64,000 nucleotides of DNA from Labrys wisconsinensis (GCF_030814995.1 NZ_JAUSVX010000001.1:434001-498000), one strand, 5' to 3'. Positions 17,713 through 27,519 are shown, numbered from the stretch's first letter. Program-made: numbers and translations. Notes: generated from the letters alone by a model not told the origin.

Positions 17713-18159
17713 ATGTCGTCGGGGTGGCAAAATGACTATGCAGGGGACGTCACGGCACGCGAGGCCTATGACATCCTGGGACAGGAGGCGAGAGCGCAGC
17801 TCGTCGATGTCCGCACGAAGGCCGAGTGGTCCTTCGTCGGCGTGGCCGACCTCTCGCCCCTGGGCAAGGAGCCGATCCTGCAGGAATGGCAGCGCTACCC
17901 CGCCATGGATCTCGCCCCCGACTTCGTCGCCGCCCTCGAGCGCGAGCTGGAGCGCCGCGGCGTCTGTCGCGAGGATCCCGTCCTCTTCCTCTGCCGCTCG
18001 GGCGCGCGCAGCCTCAGTGCCGCCAAAGCGATGATCGCGGCGGGCTGGCGCGGCAGCCGGAACATCTCCGGCGGCTTCGAAGGACCGTTGGACGGTGATC
18101 GCCACCGCGGCGGCACGGACGGGTGGAAAGCCTCAAGGCTTCCCTGGATCCAATCCTGA
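17713..18159 (+). CDS. Rhodanese-like domain protein
   Basis: A 148-residue single-domain rhodanese. The chosen ATG at 17713 follows AGGAG by four bases; an ATG at 17695 and a TTG at 17683 are in-frame alternatives. The domain spans about 10-140, with [10 protein letters not shown] near the start and the active-site loop [10 protein letters not shown], whose Cys carries the persulfide. It is 91 bp upstream of dnaA and co-directional, so the two may share a transcript. Substrate and partner are not evident. Confidence 0.8.
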   Translation: MSSGWQNDYAGDVTAREAYDILGQEARAQLVDVRTKAEWSFVGVADLSPLGKEPILQEWQRYPAMDLAPDFVAALERELERRGVCREDPVLFLCRSGARSLSAAKAMIAAGWRGSRNISGGFEGPLDGDRHRGGTDGWKASRLPWIQS

Positions 18160-18250
18160 CAGCATGACCTGGACGAAAGGCCGAACGTGCGGCGTTGCCG
18201 CGCGCGGTCTGGAGTCTTGTCTCGAACCACTCGATAAAGTGATTGCGGCC

Positions 18251-19699
18251 ATGAAATCGAGCGAAAGTCTTTCCCCCTCCCTCGGCGAGTCCGCGCTGAC
18301 GACGCCGGACACGACGGCGGCCTGGGATCGCGTCAAGCGGCGCCTGCGCGCGGAATTCGGCGAGGATGTGTTCTCCAGCTGGTTCGCCCGGCTCGATCTC
18401 GACGAGGTCACCGACGACATGGCCCGCCTGTCGGTCCCGACGCGCTTCTTGCGTAGCTGGATCCAGGCCCATTACGCCGACAAGATCCTCGGGCTGCTCT
18501 CGGCCGAGCTGCCTGTCGTGGCGCGCCTCTCGCTCGGCGTGCGCTCGGCGGTGAGGCCGGTGGTCGCCGCCGTGCGGCCGACCGTCGCCGCTGCCGAGCC
18601 GGCACGCCCGGCGCCGGTGCTGCGGAGCGTCGAGCTGACGCCGCGCGAGGACGAGCTCACCTCCTCGCCGCTCGACCGGCGCATGACCTTCGACACCTTC
18701 TTCCTCGGCCGCTCCAACGCCCTCGCCCATGCCGCGGCGCAGCAGGTGGCCAAGGCCGATCCGGGCGAGCCGGCGCTCTACAACCCGCTGTTCATCCATT
18801 CCGCCGTGGGCCTGGGCAAGTCGCACCTGATCCAGGCCGTGGCCCACCTCGCCGAGGGCCGCGGCCGGCGGGTGCTCTACCTCACGGCCGAGCGCTTCAT
18901 GTACAGCTTCGTCGCTGCGCTGAAGGCGCAGACCGCCATCGCCTTCAAGGAGAAGCTGCGCGCCATCGACCTGCTGGTCATCGACGACCTGCAGTTCCTG
19001 GCCGGCAAGACGCTGCAGCAGGAGTTCTGCCATACCCTCAACGCCCTCATCGACGCCGGCCGCCAGGTCGTCGTCGCCGCCGACCGTCTGCCGAGCGAGC
19101 TGGAGGCGTTGGAGGAGCGGATGCGCTCGCGCCTGTCGGGCGGGCTGGTGGTCGAGATCGCTCCCCTCGACGAGGAGCTGCGCGTCAAGATCCTCAAGGC
19201 GCGCATCGAGAGCGCGCGCGTGCATCAGCCCGGATTCGAGGTGCCGGACACCATCGTCGCCTATGTCGCGCACCAGGTGAACTCGAACGGCCGCGACCTC
19301 GACGGCGCGGTCAACCGCCTGCTCGCCCATGCCTCGCTCTCCGGGGCCGGCATGTCGCTGGAGACGGCCGAGGCCGCCATCCGCGACCTCGTCAAGAACC
19401 GCGAGCCGCGCCGCGTCAAGATCGAGGACATCCAGCGCATCGTCGCCAAGCACTACAATGTCAGCCGGGCCGACATCCTGTCGCTGCGCCGCACCGCGAC
19501 GGTGGTCAAGCCGCGCCAGGTGGCGATGTATCTGTCCAAGGCCCTGACGCCGCGCTCCCTGCCGGAGATCGGCCGGCGCTTCGGCGGACGCGACCACACC
19601 ACGGTGCTGCACGCGGTGCGCAAGATCGAGGGCCTGGTCGGGCGCGACACCTCCCTGGCGGAGGAGGTCGAATTGCTCAAGCGCCTGCTTTCGGAGTAG
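18251..19699 (+). CDS. dnaA: Chromosomal replication initiator DnaA
   Basis: A 482-residue AAA+ protein that melts the origin. Domain I starts at the conserved [22 protein letters not shown], broken here at about residue 40, and a short variable linker (Ala/Pro/Arg-rich) precedes the ATPase. Walker A is [13 protein letters not shown], Walker [13 protein letters not shown]. The DNA-binding domain IV ends with the DnaA signature [15 protein letters not shown] place the start at 18251 (ATG), matching family N-termini; a farther in-frame start exists but carries unrelated sequence. No strong ribosome site is visible. A weak hairpin (19700-19718) follows. Confidence 0.95.
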   Translation: MKSSESLSPSLGESALTTPDTTAAWDRVKRRLRAEFGEDVFSSWFARLDLDEVTDDMARLSVPTRFLRSWIQAHYADKILGLLSAELPVVARLSLGVRSAVRPVVAAVRPTVAAAEPARPAPVLRSVELTPREDELTSSPLDRRMTFDTFFLGRSNALAHAAAQQVAKADPGEPALYNPLFIHSAVGLGKSHLIQAVAHLAEGRGRRVLYLTAERFMYSFVAALKAQTAIAFKEKLRAIDLLVIDDLQFLAGKTLQQEFCHTLNALIDAGRQVVVAADRLPSELEALEERMRSRLSGGLVVEIAPLDEELRVKILKARIESARVHQPGFEVPDTIVAYVAHQVNSNGRDLDGAVNRLLAHASLSGAGMSLETAEAAIRDLVKNREPRRVKIEDIQRIVAKHYNVSRADILSLRRTATVVKPRQVAMYLSKALTPRSLPEIGRRFGGRDHTTVLHAVRKIEGLVGRDTSLAEEVELLKRLLSE

Positions 19700-19759
19700 A
19701 CCGGGGCAGGGCCCCGGTTCTGAGGGACTGGCGCCGACCTGCCGGGCACCGGAGCGCGC

Positions 19760-20287
19760 ATGACGGCCAAGATCGGCATCCTCACCCTGTCCGACCGGGC
19801 CAGCGCCGGCGTCTACGAAGACCGGAGCGGCCCGGCGATCGAGGCCTATCTCGGCGAGGTGCTGACCTCGCCCTGGCAGGCGGTCGCCCGGATCATCCCC
19901 GACGACCGGACCGGCATCGAGGCGGCGCTGATCGCGCTCTGCGATGCGGAGGGCTGCGCCCTGGTCTGCACCACCGGCGGCACCGGCCCGGCGCGGCGCG
20001 ACGTCACGCCCGAGGCGACCGAGGCGGTCTGCAACAAGATGCTGCCAGGCTTCGGCGAGCTGATGCGCCAGGAGAGCCTGAAATATGTGTCGACGGCGAT
20101 CCTCTCGCGCCAGACCGCCGGCATCCGCGGCTCGTCGCTGATCGTCAACCTGCCGGGCAAGCCGGCCTCGATCCGCCAGTGCCTTGCGGCGGTCTTCCCC
20201 GCCATCCCCTATTGCATCGACCTGATCGGCGGGCCGTACCTGACCACCGATCCCGCGCTCTGCAAGGCCTTCCGCCCCGGCGCCTGA
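19760..20287 (+). CDS. mogA: Molybdopterin adenylyltransferase
   Basis: A 175-residue MoCF/MogA-fold protein, which adenylates molybdopterin before molybdate insertion. Motifs are LTLSDRASAGVYEDRSG near the N-terminus, CTTGGTGPARRDVTPEAT in the nucleotide site and GSSLIVNLPGKP at the MPT-binding part. It lies 60 bp behind dnaA. It supplies the cofactor used by the xanthine-dehydrogenase-type subunit at 34326-36560. Confidence 0.92.
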   Translation: MTAKIGILTLSDRASAGVYEDRSGPAIEAYLGEVLTSPWQAVARIIPDDRTGIEAALIALCDAEGCALVCTTGGTGPARRDVTPEATEAVCNKMLPGFGELMRQESLKYVSTAILSRQTAGIRGSSLIVNLPGKPASIRQCLAAVFPAIPYCIDLIGGPYLTTDPALCKAFRPGA

Positions 20288-20291
20288 CTCC

Positions 20292-21446
20292 TCAGACGAA
20301 GGGCGCGAACAGGTCCGGCCGCAGCGGCAGCAGCCGCCGGAAATAGGCCCGTCCCTCCTCGGAAATAGTGCTCGGCCCGGCAAAGAAGGCGGCCGGCATG
20401 TGCCGCGTCCGGCCCGCCACGGCTTCGAGCGGCACCAGCGCGGGTGCGGTCCGGCTGCCGTCGAACTGCAGCGCCACCGATCCGCTGGTCTCGAAGGCGC
20501 TTTCGGCGGCGAACTGTCCGGCGGCAAGGGCCTCCCGCCTGTCGGTCTCGTCGATCACGCCGAGATAGCCGCGCGGGAGATAGCCGAGCGTGTCGACGCG
20601 GGCCCGCGCCTTGGGGAAGCGGGCCTTCAGCGCCGCCTGGACGGCGAGGCCGAGATCGCCGCCGGTGAGCTGCAGATTGCCGTGCGCGTCGCGCTCCGCC
20701 GCGCCGGCCAGCGCCTCCGCCAGCGGCCGGCCCGTCTCGTCCTGCACGCCCTCGGACATGGCGACGACGCAGCGCCCGAGCCGGTCGTGGACCGCGGCGA
20801 CCTCCTCCAGGAAGCGCGGCAGCGAGAAGGGGTGCTCGGGAGCATAGACCAGGTGCGGCGCATCCTCCTCCCGGCGCTGCCAGGCCGTGGGCGCTGCGGT
20901 CAGGAAGCCGGCGTGGCGGCCCATGACGATCGCGACATAGATGCCCGGCATGGCGCGGAAATCGAGCTCCATGCTGGCGAAGGCCTGGGCCACGAACAGG
21001 CCGGCGGAGATGAAGCCGGGGACGTGGTCATTGGCTTCCAGGTCGTTGTCGATGGTCTTGGGCGCGTGCACGAAGCTGCGGCCGCCGGCCGAGCGGCGGC
21101 GCAGCAGCTCCAGCGTGCCGGCGGTGTCGTTGCCGCCGATATAGACGAAGGCGCGGGCCGAGAGAGCATCGAGCGCGGCGAGGATGGCGTCGCAGGCCGC
21201 CGGGTCCGGCTTGTCGCGGGTGCTGCCGAGCGCCGCATTGGGCGTGCGGCCGAGGCGCGCGAGGTCGGCGTCGGAGAGGGCGCCGAGGTCGACCATGTCG
21301 CCGGCGGTGAGGCCGCGCACCCCGAAGCGGGCGCCGAGGATGCGCAGCGCCGGGTCGCGGCGGCGCGCGGCGAGCACCGCCCCGCGCAGCGTCTCGTTGA
21401 TCACGGCGGTCGGGCCGCCGCCCTGGGCGATGACGATCGACGACAT
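20292..21446 (-). CDS. 6-phosphofructokinase, probably PPi-dependent
   Basis: A 384-residue PfkA-family enzyme that phosphorylates fructose 6-phosphate. The start at 21446 follows GGAGGAG. The phosphate-donor site reads GGNDTAGTL, and the active site reads PKTIDND. In ATP-PFKs the latter is PGTIDND, and the Gly-to-Lys change is the classical marker of pyrophosphate-dependent enzymes. MGRHAGFL is the other conserved block. It is convergent with mogA, four bases apart. Use of PPi would make glycolysis reversible at this step. Confidence 0.85.
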   Translation of the reverse strand: MSSIVIAQGGGPTAVINETLRGAVLAARRRDPALRILGARFGVRGLTAGDMVDLGALSDADLARLGRTPNAALGSTRDKPDPAACDAILAALDALSARAFVYIGGNDTAGTLELLRRRSAGGRSFVHAPKTIDNDLEANDHVPGFISAGLFVAQAFASMELDFRAMPGIYVAIVMGRHAGFLTAAPTAWQRREEDAPHLVYAPEHPFSLPRFLEEVAAVHDRLGRCVVAMSEGVQDETGRPLAEALAGAAERDAHGNLQLTGGDLGLAVQAALKARFPKARARVDTLGYLPRGYLGVIDETDRREALAAGQFAAESAFETSGSVALQFDGSRTAPALVPLEAVAGRTRHMPAAFFAGPSTISEEGRAYFRRLLPLRPDLFAPFV

Positions 21447-21658
21447 GGCTCCTCCCCACGCAAGATGCCCCGAGCGCACCCGGCCCCGGTGGGACGGGCG
21501 GCCGTCGGCGCGACGCCAGGGTACACGATCGGCCCGGCCCCGTCCTCGCGGCAGCGCCGCCGCAGCAGCGCGAGATTCCGCTTAGCGCCGGTCTTGCCGG
21601 CCGATATTGTCGCGCGGCCCGGGCCGGGCGTCCGGCTCTCTCGACCCTGCGTCCGCCG

Positions 21659-22645
21659 ATGTTCAAGCCCTATCCCGGTCCCGGCCCCGAGCCGATCGGC
21701 TTCCTGCTCGTGCCGCAATTCTCGATGATGGCCTTCTCGGCCGCTGTCGAGCCGCTGCGCGTCGCCAACCGCCTCTCCGGCCGGAGGCTGTTCAGCTGGC
21801 ACACCGCGTCGGTCGACGGCGCGCCCGTCGCCTCCTCCGGCGGCATGGCCCTGCCGGTGGAGAGGCGCCTGGCCGACCTCGCCGCGATCCCGACGCTGAT
21901 CGTCTGCGCCAGCTTCGAGCCGGAAAAGGGCGCGGGCAAGCCGACGCTGGCGGCGCTGCGACGCCTGGCCCGGCGTGGCACCACCATCGGCGCGCTCGAC
22001 ACCGGCGCCTGGATCCTGGCGGCCGCCGGCCTCCTGGAAGGGGCGAGCGCCACCATGCACTGGGAGGCGGCGCCCGGCTTCGCCGAGGCCTTCCCCGACA
22101 TCGCCATCAGCGAGGCGCTGTTCGAGGTCGGCGGCAACCGCTTCACCTGTGCCGGCGGCACCGCGGCGCTCGACCTGATGCTGGACATGATCGCCCGCAA
22201 GCACGGCCAGTCCCTGGCGGTGGCGGTCTCCGAACAGTTCATCCACGATCGCATCCGCGACCGCCACGACCGCCAGCGCATGAGCCTGCCCAGGCGCCTG
22301 GGCGTGGTCAACGGCAAGCTGCTGCGCGTGGTCGAAGCGATGGAAGGGCATCTGGAGACGCCGCTCGACGCCCGCCGGCTCGCCGGCCTCTCCGGCGTCT
22401 CGCCACGTCAGCTCGAGCGCCTGTTCCGGGCCCAGCTCAAGGAGTCCCCGTCGGCCTATTACCTCAAGCTGCGCCTGGAGCGCGCCCGCGGCCTGCTGCG
22501 CCAGACCGACATGAGCGTGATGGAGATCGCCATGGCCTGCGGCTACTCCTCCGCCTCCTGCCTGTCGCGCTCCTATCGCGGCCATTTCGGCATCGCCCCG
22601 CGGCAGGATCGGATCGAGCCGGCGCAGGCGCCCGCTCCGCGCTGA
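21659..22645 (+). CDS. GlxA-family transcriptional regulator (DJ-1/PfpI sensor + AraC DNA-binding domain)
   Basis: A 328-residue regulator. Residues ~10-200 are a GATase1/DJ-1-like domain, in which the usual nucleophile elbow reads ALDTGAWILAAAGLLEG, so the cysteine is replaced by aspartate, as in non-catalytic GbdR/CdhR sensors. Residues ~225-315 form two HTH motifs of the AraC type (LAGLSGVSPRQLERLF and IAMACGYSSASCLSRSYRGHFG). Relatives sense glycine betaine, carnitine or other N-compounds; the ligand here is unknown. It faces no obvious target nearby. Confidence 0.85.
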   Translation: MFKPYPGPGPEPIGFLLVPQFSMMAFSAAVEPLRVANRLSGRRLFSWHTASVDGAPVASSGGMALPVERRLADLAAIPTLIVCASFEPEKGAGKPTLAALRRLARRGTTIGALDTGAWILAAAGLLEGASATMHWEAAPGFAEAFPDIAISEALFEVGGNRFTCAGGTAALDLMLDMIARKHGQSLAVAVSEQFIHDRIRDRHDRQRMSLPRRLGVVNGKLLRVVEAMEGHLETPLDARRLAGLSGVSPRQLERLFRAQLKESPSAYYLKLRLERARGLLRQTDMSVMEIAMACGYSSASCLSRSYRGHFGIAPRQDRIEPAQAPAPR

Positions 22646-22722
22646 CCCCTCCGCCCCGCTCTTTTCCAGCCGAGGCCGCAGCGGCGCGGCACGCGACACC
22701 GCGCCCGCACGATAATGATTGC

Positions 22723-22739
22723 ATGCTATTAATTAGCAT
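22723..22739. promoter_or_regulatory. Operator palindrome for the MarR efflux operon
   Basis: ATGCTATTAATTAGCAT is an inverted repeat with 6-bp arms around TTAAT, in an otherwise AT-rich stretch 15 bp before the MarR gene. Size and position fit a MarR-family operator, so autoregulation of the operon is likely. Confidence 0.6.
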
Positions 22740-22753
22740 ACTATCTTATCGTC

Positions 22754-23227
22754 ATGACCGAGCTCGACAGCCTGCGCCTCGCCGTGACCAGCACCATGCA
22801 CAAGGTCGGCCGCCACTGGCGCCGCCTGGTGCAGGACGTCACCGCCACCCACGGCATATCCGAAGCCTGCGCCCAGCCCCTGATCATCATCGGGCGCCTT
22901 GGCGAAGGCGTGCGCCAGGGCGTGGTGGCCGAGGAGGTCGGCATCGAGGGGCCCTCGCTGGTGCGCCTCCTCGACCAGCTCTGCGCCGGCGACCTGGTCG
23001 AACGCCGCGACGACGCCGCCGACCGGCGCGCCAAGACGCTCTGGCTGACGGCCCGGGGCCGCCGCACCACCCAGCGCATCGAGCGCGAGCTGGTGGCGCT
23101 GCGGACTCGCGTCCTCGCCGACGTCAGCCGCGAGGACCTCGAGGCGGCCCTGCGCGTGTTCCGGGCCTTCGACGCGGCTGTCGGCCGCGGGGCCGAGGCG
23201 GCCGCGATGGCGGAGGCCGCCCTGTGA
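22754..23227 (+). CDS. MarR-family transcriptional regulator
   Basis: A 157-residue winged-helix protein. The core reads GVVAEEVGIEGPSLVRLLDQL followed by the wing DLVERRDDAADRRAK, which is diagnostic of MarR. It starts just after the palindrome at 22723-22739 and ends in TGATG, its stop sharing one base with the start of the FUSC gene. It is the likely repressor of the efflux operon it heads, released by a phenolic or other aromatic acid. Confidence 0.9.
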   Translation: MTELDSLRLAVTSTMHKVGRHWRRLVQDVTATHGISEACAQPLIIIGRLGEGVRQGVVAEEVGIEGPSLVRLLDQLCAGDLVERRDDAADRRAKTLWLTARGRRTTQRIERELVALRTRVLADVSREDLEAALRVFRAFDAAVGRGAEAAAMAEAAL

Positions 23228-25293
23228 TGCCGACCGCGGCGCTTCCGACCTGGCGCGACTGGCTGTTCTCGGCCAAGGCCTTCCTCGCCTCCATGCTGGC
23301 GCTCTGGATCGCCCTGGCGGCCGGCCTGTCCCGCCCCTACTGGGCGATGGCGGCGGTCTATGTCGTCGCCAATCCGCTCTCCGGCGCCACCACCTCCAAG
23401 GCGCTCTACCGCGCCCTCGGCACCCTGCTCGGCGCGGCCGGCTCGATCCTGCTGCTGCCGCCGCTCGCCGACACACCGGAACTCTTCAGCCTGGCGGTGG
23501 CGCTGTGGACCGGCGGCTTCCTGTTCGTCTCGCTGCTCGACCGCACGCCGCGCAGCTACGTCTTCATGCTGGCCGGCTACAGCCTGCCGCTGATCGCCCT
23601 GCCCACCGTGTCCGAGCCCGGCACCATCTTCGACGTCGCCGTGGCGCGCACCGAGGAGATCACCCTCGGCATCGTCTGCGCCAGCCTGGTCTTCGCCCTG
23701 GTGCTTCCCGTCCGTGTCGGCCCGGTGCTCGGCGCCCAGGCCGCGGCCTGGCTGCGCGATGCCGGCGCCTGGGCCGGGGCGATCCTCCGGCGCGAGGGGG
23801 CGACCGGCGCGACGCGCGAGCGCCAGCGCCTCGCCGCCGACATCCGCGCCATGGACATGCTGATCAGCCAGATCGCCTACGATGCCGCCACGCCGGTCGC
23901 GACGCGGCAGGCGCGCGAGCTGCGCGGGCGCATGGCCGTGCTGCTGCCGATCCTCTCCTCGCTCGCCGACCGGCTCGAAGCGGTCCGGGCCAATGGCGCG
24001 GAGCCGGCCGGGCTCGCCGCCGTCACCGCCGGCATCCTCGCCTGGATGGAGGCCGGCCCCGAGGCCGCGCCCGATGAGGTCGACCGCCTGCAGCAGGCTC
24101 TCGCCGCCCTGGAGCCGCGCGGCGCGGCGGCCCGCGACTGGGACGGGCTGGTGCTCTCCAGCGCCCTGGAGCGGCTGAAGGAGCTGGTCGATCTCTGGCA
24201 GGACTGCCGCGCCCTGCAGCGGCGGATCACGCTCGGCCACCGCGCCGACCGCTGGAAGCCGGCCTTCCGCCACCGCCGCACCGTCGGCGCCCGGCCCCAT
24301 TACGATTTCGGCCTGCTGCTGTTCTCGGCCGGCTCGGTGGTGCTGGCGACCCTCGCCGCCTGCTTCGTCTGGATCGCCACCGGCTGGGACCAGGGCGCCG
24401 GCTGCGTCATCATGACGGCGGTCGGTTGCTCCTTCTTCGCCGCCCTCGACAACCCGGCGCCCCAGATCCGCAGCTTCGTGATCTGGATGGGGGTGAGCGT
24501 CGTCGCCTCCGCCGTCTACCTCTTCGCCATCCTGCCCGCCGTGCACGATTTTCCCATGCTGGTGGCGGTCTTCGCCGTGCCCTTCCTCATCGTCGGCACG
24601 CTGGTGACGCGGCCGCAATTCACCATGATCGCCATGCTGCTGGCCGTGAACACCGCCTCCTTCGTCGGCCTGCAGGCGAGCTACAGCGCCGACTTCGCCA
24701 CCTTCGCCAACGGCAACATCGCCTCGGTCGCCGGCGGGCTGTTCGGCCTCGTCTGGTCGCTGGTGACGCGCCCCTTCGGCGCGGCCTTCGCGGCGCGCCG
24801 CCTGGTGCGTGCCGGCTGGGCCGACATCGCCGCCACGGCGCGCGGCGGCGCGAACCGGGATCCCGACGTGTTCGCCGGCCGGGTGTTCGACCGCCTCGGC
24901 CAGCTCGTGCCGCGGCTGGCGCAGACCGCCGACCCCGACGTCGCGGCCGCCGACGGGCTGGCGGAGCTGCGCATCGGCATGAACATTCTGGACCTCCAGC
25001 GCATCCGCCCGGCCCTGCCGGCGGGGCTCCACCCGTCCCTCGACGCGGTGCTCGACGGCGTCGCCGCGGCCTTCGGCCGGCGTGTCGCCACCGGCCGGGC
25101 CGAGCCGGCGCCGGAAAGCCTCCTGCGCGCCGTCGATGCCGCGCTCGCGGCCTTGACCGAGGCGCGGATCGGCACCGGCGAGCGCGCCGGCCTGCAGGCC
25201 CTGGTCGGCCTGCGCCGCGCCCTGTTCCCCCACGCACCCGGCCCGCTGCGCCTGGGTCCGCTCGCCGCCGCCCTGCCGATCGCCGCGGAATAG
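23227..25293 (+). CDS. FUSC-family (AaeB-like) aromatic acid efflux transporter
   Basis: A 688-residue inner-membrane protein. The ATG at 23227 overlaps the MarR stop by one base. It has the FUSC architecture: an N-terminal block of about six helices (residues 15-165), a soluble middle, then a second block from about 355 to 520 and a cytosolic tail. E. coli AaeB (655 residues) exports p-hydroxybenzoate and related acids with the fusion protein AaeA. The order MarR-FUSC-DUF1656-HlyD is a well-known arrangement, so the role follows from context. Confidence 0.88.
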   Translation: MPTAALPTWRDWLFSAKAFLASMLALWIALAAGLSRPYWAMAAVYVVANPLSGATTSKALYRALGTLLGAAGSILLLPPLADTPELFSLAVALWTGGFLFVSLLDRTPRSYVFMLAGYSLPLIALPTVSEPGTIFDVAVARTEEITLGIVCASLVFALVLPVRVGPVLGAQAAAWLRDAGAWAGAILRREGATGATRERQRLAADIRAMDMLISQIAYDAATPVATRQARELRGRMAVLLPILSSLADRLEAVRANGAEPAGLAAVTAGILAWMEAGPEAAPDEVDRLQQALAALEPRGAAARDWDGLVLSSALERLKELVDLWQDCRALQRRITLGHRADRWKPAFRHRRTVGARPHYDFGLLLFSAGSVVLATLAACFVWIATGWDQGAGCVIMTAVGCSFFAALDNPAPQIRSFVIWMGVSVVASAVYLFAILPAVHDFPMLVAVFAVPFLIVGTLVTRPQFTMIAMLLAVNTASFVGLQASYSADFATFANGNIASVAGGLFGLVWSLVTRPFGAAFAARRLVRAGWADIAATARGGANRDPDVFAGRVFDRLGQLVPRLAQTADPDVAAADGLAELRIGMNILDLQRIRPALPAGLHPSLDAVLDGVAAAFGRRVATGRAEPAPESLLRAVDAALAALTEARIGTGERAGLQALVGLRRALFPHAPGPLRLGPLAAALPIAAE

Positions 25294-25301
25294 GAGCCGC
25301 C

Positions 25302-25511
25302 ATGATCAACGATCTCGACCTCTTCGGCGTCTATGTGCCCGGCGCGCTGGTGCTGGCCTGCCTCGCCTTCGCCCTGCAGCTGGTCCTGCGCCGGCTGCTC
25401 GCCTGGGCCGGCGCCTACCGCCTCGTCTGGCACCCCGCCCCGTTCGACGTGGCGCTGTTCGTCATCCTTCTCAGCGGCCTCGCCGCGCTCACTCAACGGT
25501 TCGTGTCGTGA
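25302..25511 (+). CDS. DUF1656 (AaeX-like) small membrane protein
   Basis: A 69-residue protein with two hydrophobic segments (about 10-33 and 44-63), starting MINDLDLFGVYVP as in the AaeX/YhcR family. GGAG lies seven bases before the ATG. Its stop (TGA) overlaps the GTG start of the HlyD gene by three bases. It is a companion of FUSC/HlyD efflux pairs; its biochemical part is unknown. Confidence 0.9.
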   Translation: MINDLDLFGVYVPGALVLACLAFALQLVLRRLLAWAGAYRLVWHPAPFDVALFVILLSGLAALTQRFVS

Positions 25512-26380
25512 AACGCTTCCTCTCCGTCCTCGGACGTGTCCTTCTCACCCTCGTCGTGGTCGCGGCCGCCGCCGGCGCCGGCTGGCGCGCCTGGGACACC
25601 TACATGAACGAGCCCTGGACCCGCGACGGCCATGTCCGGGCCGACGTGGTCGGCGTCACGCCCGACGTCTCCGGCCTCGTCAGCGAGGTGCTGGTCAGAG
25701 ACAATCAGGCCGTGCACAGGGGCGACGTGCTGCTGCGCATCGACCGGCAGCGCTTCGAGCTGGCGCTGCAGCTCGCCGAAGCGGCGGTGGCGGGCCAGAA
25801 GGCGAGCCTCGACCAGGCCCGGCGCGATGCGGTGCGCTACCAGCAGCTCGGCAGGGATGTCGCCTCCCAGCAGAAGATCGAGCAGGCGCAGGCGGCGCAG
25901 GCCACCGCCGAGGCCTCCTATGCCCAGGCCCTGGCCAACCGCGACATCGCCCGCCTCAACCTCGAGCGGTCCGAGATCCACGCGCCCGCCAACGGCATCA
26001 TCACCAACATGTCGCTCAACCCCGGCGACTACGTCACCGCCGGCAAGGCCGTCATGGCGCTGGTCGACAGCGACAGCCTCCGGGTGGAGGGCTATTTCGA
26101 GGAGACGAGGCTGGCGCGCATCCGCCTCGGCGACCCCGTCGAGATCCATCTGATGGGGCAGGCCGCGACGCTCACCGGCCGTGTCGAGAGCATCGCCGGT
26201 GGCATCGAGGACCGCGAGCGCAGCGACGGCTCCAGCCTGATGGCCAGCATCAACCCGACCTTCAGCTGGGTGCGCCTGGCCCAGCGCGTGCCGATCCGCA
26301 TCAAGCTCGACCCGGTGCCGGAGGGCGTGCGCCTGGTCGCCGGCCTCACCGCCACCGTCGCCGTCAAGCCGGCAGGCTGA
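25508..26380 (+). CDS. HlyD-family membrane fusion protein (AaeA-like)
   Basis: A 290-residue periplasmic adaptor with one N-terminal membrane anchor (residues 5-27). Two lipoyl half-motifs flank a coiled coil: SGLVSEVLVRDNQAVHRGD and the later IHAPANGIITNM. A beta-barrel follows from VEGYFEETRLARIRLGDPV. The short hairpin and total length resemble AaeA/EmrA-type subunits. It should join the FUSC pump at the inner membrane to an outer-membrane channel. Start is GTG, overlapping the DUF1656 stop (GTGA). Confidence 0.9.
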   Translation: MKRFLSVLGRVLLTLVVVAAAAGAGWRAWDTYMNEPWTRDGHVRADVVGVTPDVSGLVSEVLVRDNQAVHRGDVLLRIDRQRFELALQLAEAAVAGQKASLDQARRDAVRYQQLGRDVASQQKIEQAQAAQATAEASYAQALANRDIARLNLERSEIHAPANGIITNMSLNPGDYVTAGKAVMALVDSDSLRVEGYFEETRLARIRLGDPVEIHLMGQAATLTGRVESIAGGIEDRERSDGSSLMASINPTFSWVRLAQRVPIRIKLDPVPEGVRLVAGLTATVAVKPAG

Positions 26381-26384
26381 ACCG

Positions 26385-27488
26385 TCAGCCGCCCAGGAGC
26401 CGCCCCACCACCCTGGCGGTATAATCGACCATCGGCACCACCCGGGCATAGTTCAGCCGGGTCGGGCCGATGACGCCGAGCACGCCGACGATCTGCTGCG
26501 AGGCGTCCCGGAACGGGGCGGCGATCATCGAGGAGCCGGAGAGCGAGAACAGCTTGTTCTCCGAGCCGATGAAGATGCGCACGCCGTCGCCGGCCTCGGC
26601 CCGGCCGAGCAGGTCGATCAGGTCCTTCTTGGCCTCGATATCGGCGAACAGCAGGCGGATGCGCTCCAGGTCGTCCGCCGCCTTGAGGTCTTCGAGCAGA
26701 TTGGCCTGGCCGCGCACGATCAGCTGCTGCGGCAGGCCTTCGCCGCTGCCGCCCCAGCTCGCCAGCCCGTCGGCGACCACGCGCGCCGTCAGGGTGTCGA
26801 GCTCGGCCCGGCCCGCCTCCAGCTCCTTCTGCGTCTCGACCTGCAGCTCGGCCAGGGTGCGGCCGCGCAGGCGGGCGTTGAGATAGTTCGACGCCTCCAC
26901 CAGCGCCGAGGTCGGCAGGCCGAGGGGGATGTCGACCACCCGGTTCTCCACCGCCCCGTCCTCGGCGACCAGCACGACCAGGGCCCGCGTCGGCTCCAGC
27001 CGCACGAATTCGAGGTGCTTGAGGCGCGGGTCGCGCTTGGTGGTGACGACGACGCCGGCGCCGCGCGACAGGCCCGAGAGCAGGGTGGAGGCCTCGGTCA
27101 GCACGCCTTCCAGGGTGCGCGAGGAGGCCCGCACCTGGGCATCGATCCGCGCCCGGTCGGCGGCGGCGAGGTCGCCGAACTCCAGCATGGCATCGACGAA
27201 GAAGCGCAGGCCCAGCTCCGTCGGCATGCGCCCGGCGCTGGTGTGCGGCGCCTGCACCAGGCCGAGCATCTCCAGGTCCTGCATCACGTTGCGCACCGAG
27301 GCGGGCGACAGCGTCGAGGGCAGCAGCCGCGAGATGTTGCGCGAGCCGATCGGCTCGCCGGTGGCGAGATAGCTCTCGACGATCTGGCGGAAGATCTCGC
27401 GCGAGCGCTCGTTGAGCTGGGCGAGCTCTCCGGAGGTGACGAGCGTCATGGCGGACATCGGCGGGGACTGCGAAGGATTTCCTTCCAT
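26385..27488 (-). CDS. hrcA: Heat-inducible transcription repressor HrcA
   Basis: A 367-residue repressor of groESL/dnaK-type operons that binds the CIRCE palindrome. The N-terminal winged helix has [19 protein letters not shown]-like sequence ([20 protein letters not shown]) and the wing [15 protein letters not shown]. The C-terminal domain includes [21 protein letters not shown] and [16 protein letters not shown], both conserved. The start at 27488 follows GAGG; ATGs at 27458 and 27449 are alternatives. No CIRCE element was seen in this window, so its targets are elsewhere. Convergent with HlyD. Confidence 0.95.
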   Translation of the reverse strand: MEGNPSQSPPMSAMTLVTSGELAQLNERSREIFRQIVESYLATGEPIGSRNISRLLPSTLSPASVRNVMQDLEMLGLVQAPHTSAGRMPTELGLRFFVDAMLEFGDLAAADRARIDAQVRASSRTLEGVLTEASTLLSGLSRGAGVVVTTKRDPRLKHLEFVRLEPTRALVVLVAEDGAVENRVVDIPLGLPTSALVEASNYLNARLRGRTLAELQVETQKELEAGRAELDTLTARVVADGLASWGGSGEGLPQQLIVRGQANLLEDLKAADDLERIRLLFADIEAKKDLIDLLGRAEAGDGVRIFIGSENKLFSLSGSSMIAAPFRDASQQIVGVLGVIGPTRLNYARVVPMVDYTARVVGRLLGG

Positions 27489-27519
27489 GCCTCGATCTTG
27501 GGGGGTGGGCGCCCCGATT

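Noticed and set aside
19700-19718. Hairpin after dnaA
   Set aside because: The 8-bp stem ACCGGGGC/GCCCCGGT lacks a T-run, so I do not list it as a terminator.
21607-25293. 1228-codon frame spanning the GlxA and MarR genes into the FUSC gene
   Set aside because: Only the part from 23227 shows FUSC features; the rest overlaps two real genes in another frame.
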